This document shows positions 53,210 to 61,522 of a stretch of DNA of 64,000 nucleotides, piece by piece. The notes beneath the pieces were generated by a model, which saw only the letters and a program-made list of their open reading frames with translations, was not told the DNA's origin and searched no databases. The position numbers and the translations under genes are program-made. The stretch's first letter is position 1, and each line of letters starts with the position of its first letter. This DNA is from Arthrobacter sp. 131MFCol6.1 (lineage in GTDB: Bacteria; Actinomycetota; Actinomycetes; Actinomycetales; Micrococcaceae), in the NCBI RefSeq assembly GCF_000374925.1, contig NZ_KB895542.1:413354-477353 (forward strand), read 5' to 3'.

Positions 53210-54058
53210 ATGTCACTGCTCACCAAAGTTCTGTCCACCGCTGCCGCTGCCGTCCTGGCCGGTTCCCTAGCCGTGGCTCCCGCCCAAGCGGGAATTGTTG
53301 AGCTTTCCCCTCCGGGTGCCAATGACTGGTCCTGCAAACCAAGCGCTGAGCATCCGTATCCGGTCATCCTGGTGCCTGGAACCTTTGAGAGCATGGACAA
53401 GAACTGGTCCACCCTCTCGCCGTATCTCAAGAGCGCCGGATACTGCGTCTTCGCCCTCAACTACGGCGAGACCAACGGCGTGTACGCCACCGCGCCGGTC
53501 GCCGACTCGGCGCAGCAAATCGCCCCGTTCGTGGATAAAGTGCGTTCCGCCACCGGCGCCAAGAAGGTGGATCTCGTCGGCCACAGCCAAGGCGGCATGA
53601 TGCCCCGCTACTACATGGGCTTTCTCGGCGGCGCCAAGAATGTCCACCAGCTCATCGGGATCGCACCCTCCAACCACGGCACCGAAGGCGTGATCGTCCC
53701 ACAGCCGGGCGCTGTCCCGGACCCCAACTACACCGGCGTGGGCTGTGCCGCCTGCGCAGACCAGCAGGCGGGGTCGGCTATTATGCAGAAGCTCAACTCC
53801 ATCGGCGATACGGTCGCGGGACCCTCCTATACCGTCATCTCCACGGTGCACGACGAAGTGGTCATTCCTTACAACAGCCAGTTCCTCAACGGGCCGGCCC
53901 GGCAGGTCACCAACATCACCATCCAGGACAAGTGCCCGGCCGATCCGATCGAACATGACCAGACACCCAGCGACCCCGTGGTGCACCAGATTGTGGGCCA
54001 CGCGCTGGGCATGGTGTCCGGTCCTGCTGATCCGGCCTACCAGCCCAATTGCGTCTAG
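53210..54058 (+). CDS. Secreted lipase/esterase, alpha/beta hydrolase
   Basis: 282 residues with a Sec signal peptide: an Ala-rich core of about 8-22 and APAQA before Gly28, giving signal peptidase cleavage near 27. VILVPGTFESMDKNW carries the oxyanion-hole segment. GHSQGG at 124-129 contains the catalytic Ser126. The rest, with four or more cysteines (ADWSCK near 41, CAAC near 180, PNC at the end), suggests disulphides. It is of the class-2 triacylglycerol lipase type (PF01674). It should hydrolyse ester bonds of lipids outside the cell. Monocistronic, with a hairpin terminator 85 bases after the stop. Confidence 0.85.
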   Translation: MSLLTKVLSTAAAAVLAGSLAVAPAQAGIVELSPPGANDWSCKPSAEHPYPVILVPGTFESMDKNWSTLSPYLKSAGYCVFALNYGETNGVYATAPVADSAQQIAPFVDKVRSATGAKKVDLVGHSQGGMMPRYYMGFLGGAKNVHQLIGIAPSNHGTEGVIVPQPGAVPDPNYTGVGCAACADQQAGSAIMQKLNSIGDTVAGPSYTVISTVHDEVVIPYNSQFLNGPARQVTNITIQDKCPADPIEHDQTPSDPVVHQIVGHALGMVSGPADPAYQPNCV

Positions 54059-54141
54059 CAGTGAGTGGCGGCGGGCCGGGGGAGTGGCGCCAGCGGGGCT
54101 GGCTGCAACGCCTGTAAGCGGAGCATTGTTGCTGGGAGCCA

Positions 54142-54170
54142 GCGGGGACCGTCCCGTTTAGCGGTCCCGC
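54142..54170 (+). terminator. Hairpin after lipase gene
   Basis: GCGGGGACCG pairs with CGGTCCCGC (one bulged G) around a TCCCGTTTAG-like loop. No T-run, but the position fits a terminator. Confidence 0.5.
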
Positions 54171-54204
54171 CGTCGCACGGGCCCTGTCGAACGTACTGCC
54201 GCCG

Positions 54205-54501
54205 CTACTGAGGGTTGGCGTCGGCTGGGGGTGCCATGAGGCCACGAAAATCCATTCTCCTCTTGAGGACAGAAACCTTCGGCGTCGGAAATCCTGCGTC
54301 CCGAAGTTCCTGCGCCTTCCATTGCGCACCGGTGGCCCTTTTGAAGGACTCGATATAGCGTCTTCGGGCTTGGTACAGCACCTGTTCAGCCTCATGCATC
54401 GTTTTGAATGTATCCAGTACATCTGCGGCAAGCTCGAGCTGATGTTCGCTGCGGCGCTGATTTGTCTGACGGAGGAATTCCAAGGGGTCCTGGCTAGTCA
54501 T
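54205..54501 (-). CDS. Small helical hypothetical protein
   Basis: 98 residues beginning MTSQDPLEFLRQTNQRRSEH. Strongly helical, with a likely coiled coil from about 10 to 60 (LELAADVLDTFKTMHEAEQV, LYQARRRYIESFKRA). It ends in a basic tail with FRGLMAPPADANPQ. No family recognised. It converges on the lipase. Confidence 0.65.
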   Translation of the reverse strand: MTSQDPLEFLRQTNQRRSEHQLELAADVLDTFKTMHEAEQVLYQARRRYIESFKRATGAQWKAQELRDAGFPTPKVSVLKRRMDFRGLMAPPADANPQ

Positions 54502-55010
54502 GACTCATCGTATCGATCGATAGTCACGACGGAACAGGGCAAGCGGGACGAAGCCGACTCGGAGCTTTGAGACCCGACGGCCCTTTCCGCAGGTGTACTG
54601 GGCCGCCCAAAATGTTAGGGAGCGGCTGCCGTTCGCCGACGCTTAGGTGGCCACCTGCGCAGCGCAAGTCCACGCCGCGTGGCGAAGCTTCCTCGGAATG
54701 AAAGCCCCAAGGAAAACGGAACGCTCTGATCCGTGAGCCTTTTTGGGCAGCGAAACCCCCGGCCGAGTGGACTCACCCGGGGAGGCTGGTTGGACACCTT
54801 GCGAGTGCGATGTGAATGCCCAGTTAACTACGTGACAAGAATTGTTAGTTGGGTTTCGGCAACACCGCATTCATCAGGTTCAGCCGCTGGGGAGGAGCTT
54901 TTCTGTTCCGCGGCTTCTCCGGACGCACGGTGCCGGAAACGGCCTGTGCTTCAGTGCAGCCGACAGCGGGCGCGGGATGCCATCTATTCGTCAGGCCGGG
55001 GGCACGCAGC
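54502..55010. other. Gap with HNH-gene tail copy
   Basis: 509 bases with no supported gene. The only recognisable element is the 27-base copy of the HNH gene end at 54615-54641. Longer frames on both strands lack start signals. Confidence 0.5.
54615..54641 (-). pseudogene. Scrap of HNH gene 3' end
   Basis: The 27 bases match 52152-52179 except for one missing G; on the minus strand both read GERQPLP followed by a stop. It is the tail of the HNH gene without the rest. Too short to be certain of its origin, but it fits the pattern of duplicated 3' ends in this window. Confidence 0.45.
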
Positions 55011-55490
55011 CTACCGGTACCAGCCCACCGCACGGTCGTAGCTGCACTCCAGTGCACCCGTTCCGGGGGCAGTGCCGCCGCCGGAGGGAAAGTAGATGGC
55101 ACCAAAGTCCGCACCTTCGGCGTCGATCCGTCCCTGTGCCCAGATCTGGGCGGCTTCCAGGTCCTTTTCGGGGATGGATTCCCGGGTGCTGTGGCCGCCG
55201 CCAAGGTGAATGTCCAGCTGATACGTCCCCGGTTGGGAGGTCCCGGCGTGAAGGGCCGGATCCTTCTCATCGCGCCTGCTGATGAGGACTTGGGCCGAGG
55301 CATGGAGGATGGAGGGCTCGCTGGCCAGATTGCCCTGCTCCTGCTGTTTCATCCGCAGGCTCGAGACGACGCTATCCACGGTGTCTTCCTCCGTCACGAC
55401 GTAGGCAGAACCGTCGGCGTCGGCCTCTGAGCCGCCGACGCTTTTCAGATGCTGTCCGAATTGTTCGGAGCTGGACTGGCTGGAAGTCAT
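55011..55490 (-). CDS. Conserved hypothetical protein
   Basis: 159 residues starting MTSSQSSSEQFGQHLKSVGG. Soluble and acidic, with DTVDSVVSSLRMKQQEQGNL, SILHASAQVLISRRDEKDPA and a C-terminal CSYDRAVGWYR. The middle (GTYQLDIHLGGGHSTRESIP, EKDLEAAQIWAQGRIDAEGA) is probably an alpha-beta domain. No family recognised. It is divergent from the subtilase gene. Confidence 0.6.
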   Translation of the reverse strand: MTSSQSSSEQFGQHLKSVGGSEADADGSAYVVTEEDTVDSVVSSLRMKQQEQGNLASEPSILHASAQVLISRRDEKDPALHAGTSQPGTYQLDIHLGGGHSTRESIPEKDLEAAQIWAQGRIDAEGADFGAIYFPSGGGTAPGTGALECSYDRAVGWYR

Positions 55491-55712
55491 GCACCCTCCT
55501 CGAGGGTTTTCGCGGCGGGTGCCGACCGTCTCACCCTAGACCCGCGGGGAGCATCCAAACCAGAGATGCGGACTATTTCTCGGGGAGGTCCGCATCGAGA
55601 GGCCCTCCCTGCTGCCGGCGGCGGAGACGATGACCACGTCGCCCGGGAAGCCTGCACGTAATGTGCCGACCGACCCTATCTACCTGGCGCAGATTGAAGC
55701 AAGATACTCCGC

Positions 55713-56972
55713 ATGAAACGAACCGTTATAGCTGGTTTCGCGGCGGTAGTCATAGGCTGCGGCACAATCACGTTGGCAGCCCCAGGCAACGCAGCGACCA
55801 CGAACAGCGCGGCGGCCCAGTCGTCACCCAGTGCCGGGCAGATCATCGTCAAATTCCGCGACAATGGCTCGGCAGCGGGCGTACTGCGCCAGCACGGCCT
55901 CGGGGAGGGCCCCGGGGTCGGCAGCACTGGCGCTCAACTCGTCAAGGTACCGGCCGGCCGGGAGCTCCAGTTCGTCGAAGCGCTCAGCCGGAACCCGGCA
56001 GTCGAGTACGCCGAGCCGGACGAAACCGTTACCGCCGCTTCGGCTGACGAATATTTCCCCCGCCAGTACGCTCTGCAAAACAACGGTCAGGCATTTACCA
56101 ACACCGCCAACACGCTGTCTGTAGCCGGGGGCACAGCGGACGCTGATGTCGACGCCGTCGAAGCCTGGGGCGTCACGACAGGGAGCGGCATCAAAGTCGC
56201 CGTTCTCGATTCCGGGGTCGCCAGCGACAACGTCGACATCACACCGAAGGTTGCTGCACGCGCCAACTTCAGCAATGGGAAAGCCGGTGAGGACAACTAC
56301 GGGCACGGCACGCACGTGGCCGGCATTGTCGCCGCCACCGCCAACAACACGGTTGGCGTCGCCGGTGTGTGTCCGGGATGCACCATCCTGGATGGCAAAG
56401 TTCTCAACGACAGCGGGGTCGGCTCGAGCTCGAGCCTTGCGAACGGTATTAATTGGGCCGTGAATAACGGCGCGAAGGTTATCAATATGAGCCTCGGAGT
56501 GCGGGCGTCACGCACCCTCGAGACTGCCGTTAACAACGCCTGGAGTAAGGGTGTGGTGCTCGTTGCCGCAGCAGGCAACGGCAGTAACCAGACCAAGATC
56601 TACCCGGGCGCATACCCCAACGTCATTGCCGTCGCCGCTACCGACAACACCGACGCCAAGGCATCGTTCTCAACTTTCGGAGCCAGCTGGGTGGACGTCG
56701 CAGCACCCGGAGTGAATGTCTACTCAACGTTCCCGAACCACACGTTTGTCCTCGGGACGCAGAACAATCGCTCTTTCGGGTACGACGTCGGCAACGGGAC
56801 CTCGATGTCCTCACCCATCGTCGCTGCAACTGCCGCGCTCGCCTGGAGCTCGCACGCTGGCGCCACAAATACGTCAGTCCGCGCAAACGTCGAGTCAACC
56901 GCCGACAAGATCTCTGGCACGGGCACATACTGGGCACATGGGCGGGTAAACGCAGACAAAGCCGTCCGGTAG
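55713..56972 (+). CDS. Secreted subtilisin-like serine protease (S8)
   Basis: 419 residues. A signal peptide (AGFAAVVIGCGTITLAAPGNA, cleaved near 27) is followed by an inhibitor-I9-like propeptide at about 40-110 (IIVKFRDNGSAAGV ... EYAEPDETV). Catalytic triad: Asp166 in AVLDSGVA, His198 in NYGHGTHVAG, Ser364 in GTSMSSP; the oxyanion Asn lies in the AAAGN segment. The arrangement is that of thermitase-type S8 proteases. It should be exported, self-process and degrade proteins outside the cell. Monocistronic. Confidence 0.9.
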   Translation: MKRTVIAGFAAVVIGCGTITLAAPGNAATTNSAAAQSSPSAGQIIVKFRDNGSAAGVLRQHGLGEGPGVGSTGAQLVKVPAGRELQFVEALSRNPAVEYAEPDETVTAASADEYFPRQYALQNNGQAFTNTANTLSVAGGTADADVDAVEAWGVTTGSGIKVAVLDSGVASDNVDITPKVAARANFSNGKAGEDNYGHGTHVAGIVAATANNTVGVAGVCPGCTILDGKVLNDSGVGSSSSLANGINWAVNNGAKVINMSLGVRASRTLETAVNNAWSKGVVLVAAAGNGSNQTKIYPGAYPNVIAVAATDNTDAKASFSTFGASWVDVAAPGVNVYSTFPNHTFVLGTQNNRSFGYDVGNGTSMSSPIVAATAALAWSSHAGATNTSVRANVESTADKISGTGTYWAHGRVNADKAVR

Positions 56973-57125
56973 GTTACAGCCCTCAACGTTTCCCAGGTCA
57001 CCTAAGGACTTGAGCTGCGCTTCAGTTGGCGTTCGAGCCCAGCCTGCTCGGGGGTGTGGCCACGGGCAAGCAACGGTGCTCTGACCCCCTGCAGGAATTT
57101 CTACTCAGAAGGAGTGGGAACGGTC

Positions 57126-57863
57126 ATGAATCGACGAACCAAAATCTTCTTTGGTGTGATCGTCCTGTTGCTGGTTGTTGGTGGGGCGACATTATTTGCC
57201 GTCAACAACACGAACAGGAGCAGGGCCGCGGAGTACAACCCGCAGATCAGCCCTGCCGATTTCACCGCCAAGATCACCAACAAGTACTTCGCCCTCCCTG
57301 TCGGCAAGAAATTAACGTACGAGACCACCGAGCAGGGAAAAGTCACCGAAAGGGTTGAGATCGAAATCCTGCCGGAGACCATGACCATAGAGGGCGTCGA
57401 GACGGTGGTGTATCTGGATAAGGAATACAAGAACGGTCAGCTCGTCGAGGAAACCCGGGATTACCTGGCGCAACACAACAACGGCGACGTGTGGTACTTC
57501 GGCGAGGACGTGGACAACTACCTGAATGGAGTGTTGGTGAACCACTCCGGCAGCTTTTTACATGGACGGGACGGGGCAAAAGCCGGCATCTGGATGAAGG
57601 CCGAGCAGCGCGTCGGCGATTCCTACCGGCAGGAATTCTACGTTGGTCATGCGGAAGACATACGGGACACCGCCGCCACCGGCGAGACCGTCGCCACCAA
57701 ATCCGGCACCTACACCGACTGCGTCAAGGTCTACGACTGGACGCCGCTTGAGAAGAATGCACGGGAGTATAAATATCACTGCCCCCAGGTCGGTGCGCTG
57801 GTCCTGACCGAGGATCTGGAAACAGGGAGCCGGTCAGAACTCGTGAATGTTTCCCAGCCCTAG
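57126..57863 (+). CDS. Membrane-anchored or secreted hypothetical protein
   Basis: 245 residues from ATG 57126, preceded by AGAAGGAGTGGGAACGGTC; a longer in-frame start at 57054 lacks such a site. One N-terminal helix (IFFGVIVLLLVVGGATLFAV) serves as signal or anchor. The exported part has YFALPVGKKLTYETTEQGK, TMTIEGVETVVYLDKEY and a pair of cysteines (DCVKVYD, YHCPQVG). A family of unknown function of the DUF-type beta-sandwich seems likely. No enzyme residues are recognised. Confidence 0.75.
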   Translation: MNRRTKIFFGVIVLLLVVGGATLFAVNNTNRSRAAEYNPQISPADFTAKITNKYFALPVGKKLTYETTEQGKVTERVEIEILPETMTIEGVETVVYLDKEYKNGQLVEETRDYLAQHNNGDVWYFGEDVDNYLNGVLVNHSGSFLHGRDGAKAGIWMKAEQRVGDSYRQEFYVGHAEDIRDTAATGETVATKSGTYTDCVKVYDWTPLEKNAREYKYHCPQVGALVLTEDLETGSRSELVNVSQP

Positions 57864-57908
57864 TCTTCTAAGGCCATGCACGGGTCCTCAAGGGCCGGCG
57901 TCGGGCGG

Positions 57909-58292
57909 CTACTTCTTGGGCCTGGGCTTGGAAACCTTCGGCTCCTTCGGCGGCAGGCCGGCCACGTGCTCAAATGCCTTCTCCACCCAGGCCTTGGCCC
58001 GCGCCTCATCGCCGTCGCCCTCGGCGTTCCAGACTTCCGGCAATCCGGTATAGCCGCCCATGGGCCGCTCCGGCGGCCCGAAGGGGACGGTCCGCTCCGT
58101 GCCTTCAAGCAGCTCCTTGTCTGCGTCGGCCAGCTTCACGCCGATGGTGGGGCCGAACAGGCCGGCGAACATGTTCCCGTGCACGAACGCCCCGAGGTTT
58201 CCGAACATGGGCTTGACCACCACCTCGGGATGGTCGGGAAGCACCGCGCGGAAGTGTTCCTTGTCGGCCTCGGACGCTTTCGGCATTTCCAT
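57909..58292 (-). CDS. TfoX/Sxy N-terminal-like protein
   Basis: 127 residues. KPMFGNLGAFVHGNMFAGLF at about 27-46 is the central TfoX-N pattern (MFG...GxFxxGxMFA). The protein carries only that domain plus a short Lys/Pro tail (PPKEPKVSKPRPKK). TfoX-N proteins in proteobacteria affect competence gene expression; in actinobacteria the role is unknown. Its upstream block matches the monooxygenase promoter, which suggests shared control. Confidence 0.85.
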   Translation of the reverse strand: MEMPKASEADKEHFRAVLPDHPEVVVKPMFGNLGAFVHGNMFAGLFGPTIGVKLADADKELLEGTERTVPFGPPERPMGGYTGLPEVWNAEGDGDEARAKAWVEKAFEHVAGLPPKEPKVSKPRPKK

Positions 58293-58331
58293 GAGTCTTC
58301 TCCCGGTAACGGATGGTCGCGGACTGGTCCT

Positions 58332-58367
58332 CCTGCAGGATAAGCCCGCGGCCGGGCCCGGTACAGG
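58332..58367 (-). promoter_or_regulatory. Shared promoter-like block of TfoX-like gene
   Basis: The minus strand reads TGTACC, 17 bases, TATCCT, with CCTGTAC at its outer edge and GCGGGCT before the -10. It aligns without gaps to 38562-38597 and 51337-51372. Confidence 0.55.
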
Positions 58368-58588
58368 CGGTCCGCGCAGGTGTTGCGAGCCAGCTTTCGG
58401 CGGGCGTGAGTGAGGGGTAACCCAGGAACAGCGACGCCGTGGTCCGTCATACGGGTTCCATGAGACGGCCCTTTTTTGTCACGGCAAATTCGGACGCAGT
58501 AAATTCCGGCAATTTGCATTTGTGCTTACTTCGGAGTGCTGGTCCGGGCAACAGATAGTCAATTCCCAGATCGCGCGTTACTATTTGC

Positions 58589-58610
58589 AAAGTCTGGCTC
58601 AGCAGACTTT
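58589..58610 (+). promoter_or_regulatory. Hairpin in leader of repeat-protein gene
   Basis: AAAGTCTG and CAGACTTT form a perfect 8-bp stem with a six-base loop, 43 bases before the ATG. A regulatory RNA fold is possible. Confidence 0.35.
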
Positions 58611-58652
58611 GGTTGCGCAGCATTCGCTGACGCATGAACTTGGGGGATATAC

Positions 58653-61406
58653 ATGCTCGCAACGACGAGTAGATTCCGCCTGCCTGCCCTAATCAGTGCA
58701 GTGCTGGCGATACTAATGATGCTGGGCACCGTCCCGGCCACCGCAACCGATATGGCAACGGCTTCCATTCAGGGAAAGGTGACGGCTCCCGCCGGAGTCA
58801 ACCTCGCCGGCATATCTGTCTACGCCCAGACGACGCCGTACCAAATGCAGGTGGGCCAATCCAGCGTCGGAGCGGACGGCAGCTACAAAATCATCGGCCT
58901 CCCGGCGGGGTCCTACAAACTTAACTTCTCCGGCGGGAATACCGGCGCCCAGGAGCAGTGGTACAAAAATGCTGCCTCCTATGAAACTGCCACCGCCGTG
59001 AACGTCACCGCCGGGCAAATCCTTACCGGCATTAATGCCACGCTGGTCAAGGGCGCCACGATCAGCGGGAAACTCGCCATTCCGGCCGGTGTCAGTTCAT
59101 CCAATCTATCTGTGTCTGCGTCGTCCGTGGCCTCGCGTCGCCAGGAGGGCCAGTCCCAAGTGGGCCCGGACGGAACCTACAAGATCAACGGGCTGCCGGC
59201 AGGATCGTACAAGCTCAATTTCTCCGGCTGGAACACCGGACTCCAGGACCAGTGGTACAAAAACGACGCTTCCTACGACACGGCCACTGCCGTGACCGTC
59301 ACCGCCGGCCAGGACGTGACCGGGATCAACGCGACACTGGTCAAGGGCGCCACCATCAGCGGCAAAGTTTCGGTCCCCGCGGGCCTCAGCCCTTCCCGAA
59401 TTTTCGTCACGGCCTCTGCGACGGCAGGACAGGGCCAGGAGGGCGATTCCTTCGTCGAAGAGGATGGCAGCTACAAGATCATCGGCCTGACCGCCGGATC
59501 CTATAAGCTCCAATTCTCGGGCTGGAATACCGGAGTCCTGAACCAGTGGTACAAGAACGCACCATCCTTTGACACTGCGACTGCGGTGACCGTCACAACC
59601 AGCCAAGACCTCACCGGGATTAACGTCACCCTCGTGAAGGGTGCCACGATCAGCGGAAAGGTCACAGCCCCGGGGGCCAGCCCTTCCGGAATCTTCGTCA
59701 ACGCCACGTCGACGGCATCGCACGTTCAGGGCGGGCAATCGACCGTGACGTCGGATGGCAGTTACAAGATCATCGGCCTTCCGGCGGGATCGTACAAGGT
59801 GTCCTTTAGTGACGTATCAGGCGGACTCACCCAGCAGTGGTACAAAAACGCGTCCTCCTTCGACACCGCCACTGCGGTGACCGTGGGTGCCGGGCAGGAC
59901 CTGGCCGGCATTAATGCCAGTTTGGTCAAGGCCGCGACCATTAGCGGGAAAATCACTGCTCCTGCCGGTGTGGAGCTCACCAAGGCAATTTATCCCGGCG
60001 TCACCGTCGCGATGACAACCGTGAAGGTCTTCGCCGCCGGTTCCTCTACAAAGCAGGTCGCGCAGGGCTATGTGAATCCGGATGGCAGCTACAAGGTAAC
60101 GGGGTTGGCTGCCGGATCCTACAAGTTCTTCATTTCCGGTTGGAACACGGGCGCAGTCGACCAATGGTTCGACAAGGCGGCCTCGTTCGACACGGCCCGT
60201 ACCCTGACGGTGGCGGCCGGGCAGGACCTGACCGGCATCAACCCGGCCTTGGTCAAGGGCTCCACCGTCAGTGGCAAGATCACCGGCGGCGGGACCTGGG
60301 GCACCCCCGTCAGCATCCTGAATTCCGCGGGGACTGTCGTCAAGGACGGCTCGTCCAACCCCGACGGGACCTACAGCATCGGCGGTCTCGCGGCGGGATC
60401 CTACAAAGTGGCATTCAACCGGGCCAGCGGTTCCTCCCTCGCGGAGGCGCAGTTCTACAACAACAAACCCGAATCCGCAGGGGCAGGCGCAGCTCAGACA
60501 GTGACCGTCGGCGCCGTCACGTCGGTACCGAACATCAACGCCACCCTGGTCGCGGGCGGCTCCATCGCCGGCACCGTGACGGACAAGGCCGGCAAGCCTC
60601 TGCCCAACGCCCGAATGCAGGCCTACACCCGCGACGGAAGTCTCACCACCCGTAATGGGATGACCGACGCCAGCGGAAAGTTCAGTATCACGGGCCTCAG
60701 TACCGGGAAGTACTTCGTCGTGGCACAGTCCGGCGCGGACGGAACGAAGATCTATTCCGGAAACGTCGCCGCCGAGGCCAGCGCCAAGCCGGTTACGGTC
60801 ACCGTCGGCAAGCCGACTAACATGGGCACGCTGTCCTTCGGCACCCCGCCGATGGCGTTGACGGCCGGGCCGGTTCCGACAGTCACGGGCACTACCGTGA
60901 GCGGGCAGAAGCTGACGGCGGTTCCCGGTACGTGGGGCCCGGCACCGGTCACGCTGGCGTACCAGTGGAAGCGGTCCGGGGTGAACATCTCCGGGGCGAC
61001 GGCCGCGACGTATGTCCTGACGTCCGGGGATGTCGGGAAGACGATCACGGTCACGGTGACCGGGTCCAAGACCGGCTACACGACGGCGGCCAGGACCAGT
61101 GCCGCCACCAAGGTTGTCACGGCACCCCTGGCGTTGACGGCCGCACCGGTCCCGACGGTCACCGGCAAAACCGTGACCGGGCAGAAGCTGACGGCGGTTC
61201 CGGGCACGTGGGGCCCGGCACCGGTTTCCCTGGGCTACCAATGGAAGCGGTCCGGGGTGAACATTTCCGGGGCGACGGCCGCGACGTATGTCCTGACGTC
61301 CGGGGATGTCGGCAAGACGATCACGGTCACGGTGACCGGATCCAAGACCGGCTACACGACGGCAGCCAAAACCAGTGCGGTCACGAGGGCCGTCACGGCA
61401 GTCTAA
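58653..61406 (+). CDS. Secreted repeat-rich surface protein
   Basis: 917 residues; GGGGGA precedes the ATG. A signal peptide (LISAVLAILMMLGTVPATA) is followed by about seven carboxypeptidase-regulatory-like repeats of about 90 residues. Each carries ISGKVTAPAG, DGSYKIIGLPAGSYKLNFSG, then WYKNAxSxxTATAV and GINATLVKG. The C-terminal 200 residues are two Ig-like repeats (LTAVPGTWGPAP, YQWKRSGVNISGATAATY, GKTITVTVTGSKTGYTT) like those of the first gene. No enzyme domain is visible. It is probably a cell-surface protein that binds a polymer or partner. The near-identical DNA of the two Ig repeats suggests recent duplication. Confidence 0.85.
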   Translation: MLATTSRFRLPALISAVLAILMMLGTVPATATDMATASIQGKVTAPAGVNLAGISVYAQTTPYQMQVGQSSVGADGSYKIIGLPAGSYKLNFSGGNTGAQEQWYKNAASYETATAVNVTAGQILTGINATLVKGATISGKLAIPAGVSSSNLSVSASSVASRRQEGQSQVGPDGTYKINGLPAGSYKLNFSGWNTGLQDQWYKNDASYDTATAVTVTAGQDVTGINATLVKGATISGKVSVPAGLSPSRIFVTASATAGQGQEGDSFVEEDGSYKIIGLTAGSYKLQFSGWNTGVLNQWYKNAPSFDTATAVTVTTSQDLTGINVTLVKGATISGKVTAPGASPSGIFVNATSTASHVQGGQSTVTSDGSYKIIGLPAGSYKVSFSDVSGGLTQQWYKNASSFDTATAVTVGAGQDLAGINASLVKAATISGKITAPAGVELTKAIYPGVTVAMTTVKVFAAGSSTKQVAQGYVNPDGSYKVTGLAAGSYKFFISGWNTGAVDQWFDKAASFDTARTLTVAAGQDLTGINPALVKGSTVSGKITGGGTWGTPVSILNSAGTVVKDGSSNPDGTYSIGGLAAGSYKVAFNRASGSSLAEAQFYNNKPESAGAGAAQTVTVGAVTSVPNINATLVAGGSIAGTVTDKAGKPLPNARMQAYTRDGSLTTRNGMTDASGKFSITGLSTGKYFVVAQSGADGTKIYSGNVAAEASAKPVTVTVGKPTNMGTLSFGTPPMALTAGPVPTVTGTTVSGQKLTAVPGTWGPAPVTLAYQWKRSGVNISGATAATYVLTSGDVGKTITVTVTGSKTGYTTAARTSAATKVVTAPLALTAAPVPTVTGKTVTGQKLTAVPGTWGPAPVSLGYQWKRSGVNISGATAATYVLTSGDVGKTITVTVTGSKTGYTTAAKTSAVTRAVTAV

Positions 61407-61478
61407 GACCGCCAAGCGCAGCAGGCCACCGCACCAAACCGCATCACCAGCCCCCACACACAGCAAGATCCACAAGGA

Positions 61479-61522
61479 GACCCGTGCCCTTCCCAATCCA
61501 AACGTTGGAAAGGGCACGGGTC
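61479..61522 (+). promoter_or_regulatory. Hairpin covering the GTG start of the ligase gene
   Basis: GACCCGTGCCCTT and AAGGGCACGGGTC form a perfect 13-bp stem. The left arm contains the start codon GTG at 61484-61486 and overlaps the end of its AAGGAG site, so the fold could block translation. A T-poor end argues against a normal terminator. Confidence 0.5.

Larger units (their letters stand above)
58293..58652. other. Divergent gap with promoter block and leader hairpin
   Basis: 360 bases between the TfoX-like and repeat-protein genes. It contains the shared promoter block (58332-58367) for the minus-strand gene and a hairpin (58589-58610) in the leader of the plus-strand gene. No coding sequence is supported. 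Confidence 0.55.

Noticed and set aside
54845..55303. 152-codon minus-strand frame
   Set aside because: It overlaps the better supported gene 55011-55490 in another frame and lacks a start signal.
60932..61483. Upstream extension of the O-antigen ligase-like frame
   Set aside because: It runs in another frame through the Ig repeats of the preceding gene; GTG 61484 has a ribosome site and starts the membrane protein.
59817..61517. 566-codon minus-strand frame
   Set aside because: Antisense shadow of the repeat-rich surface protein.
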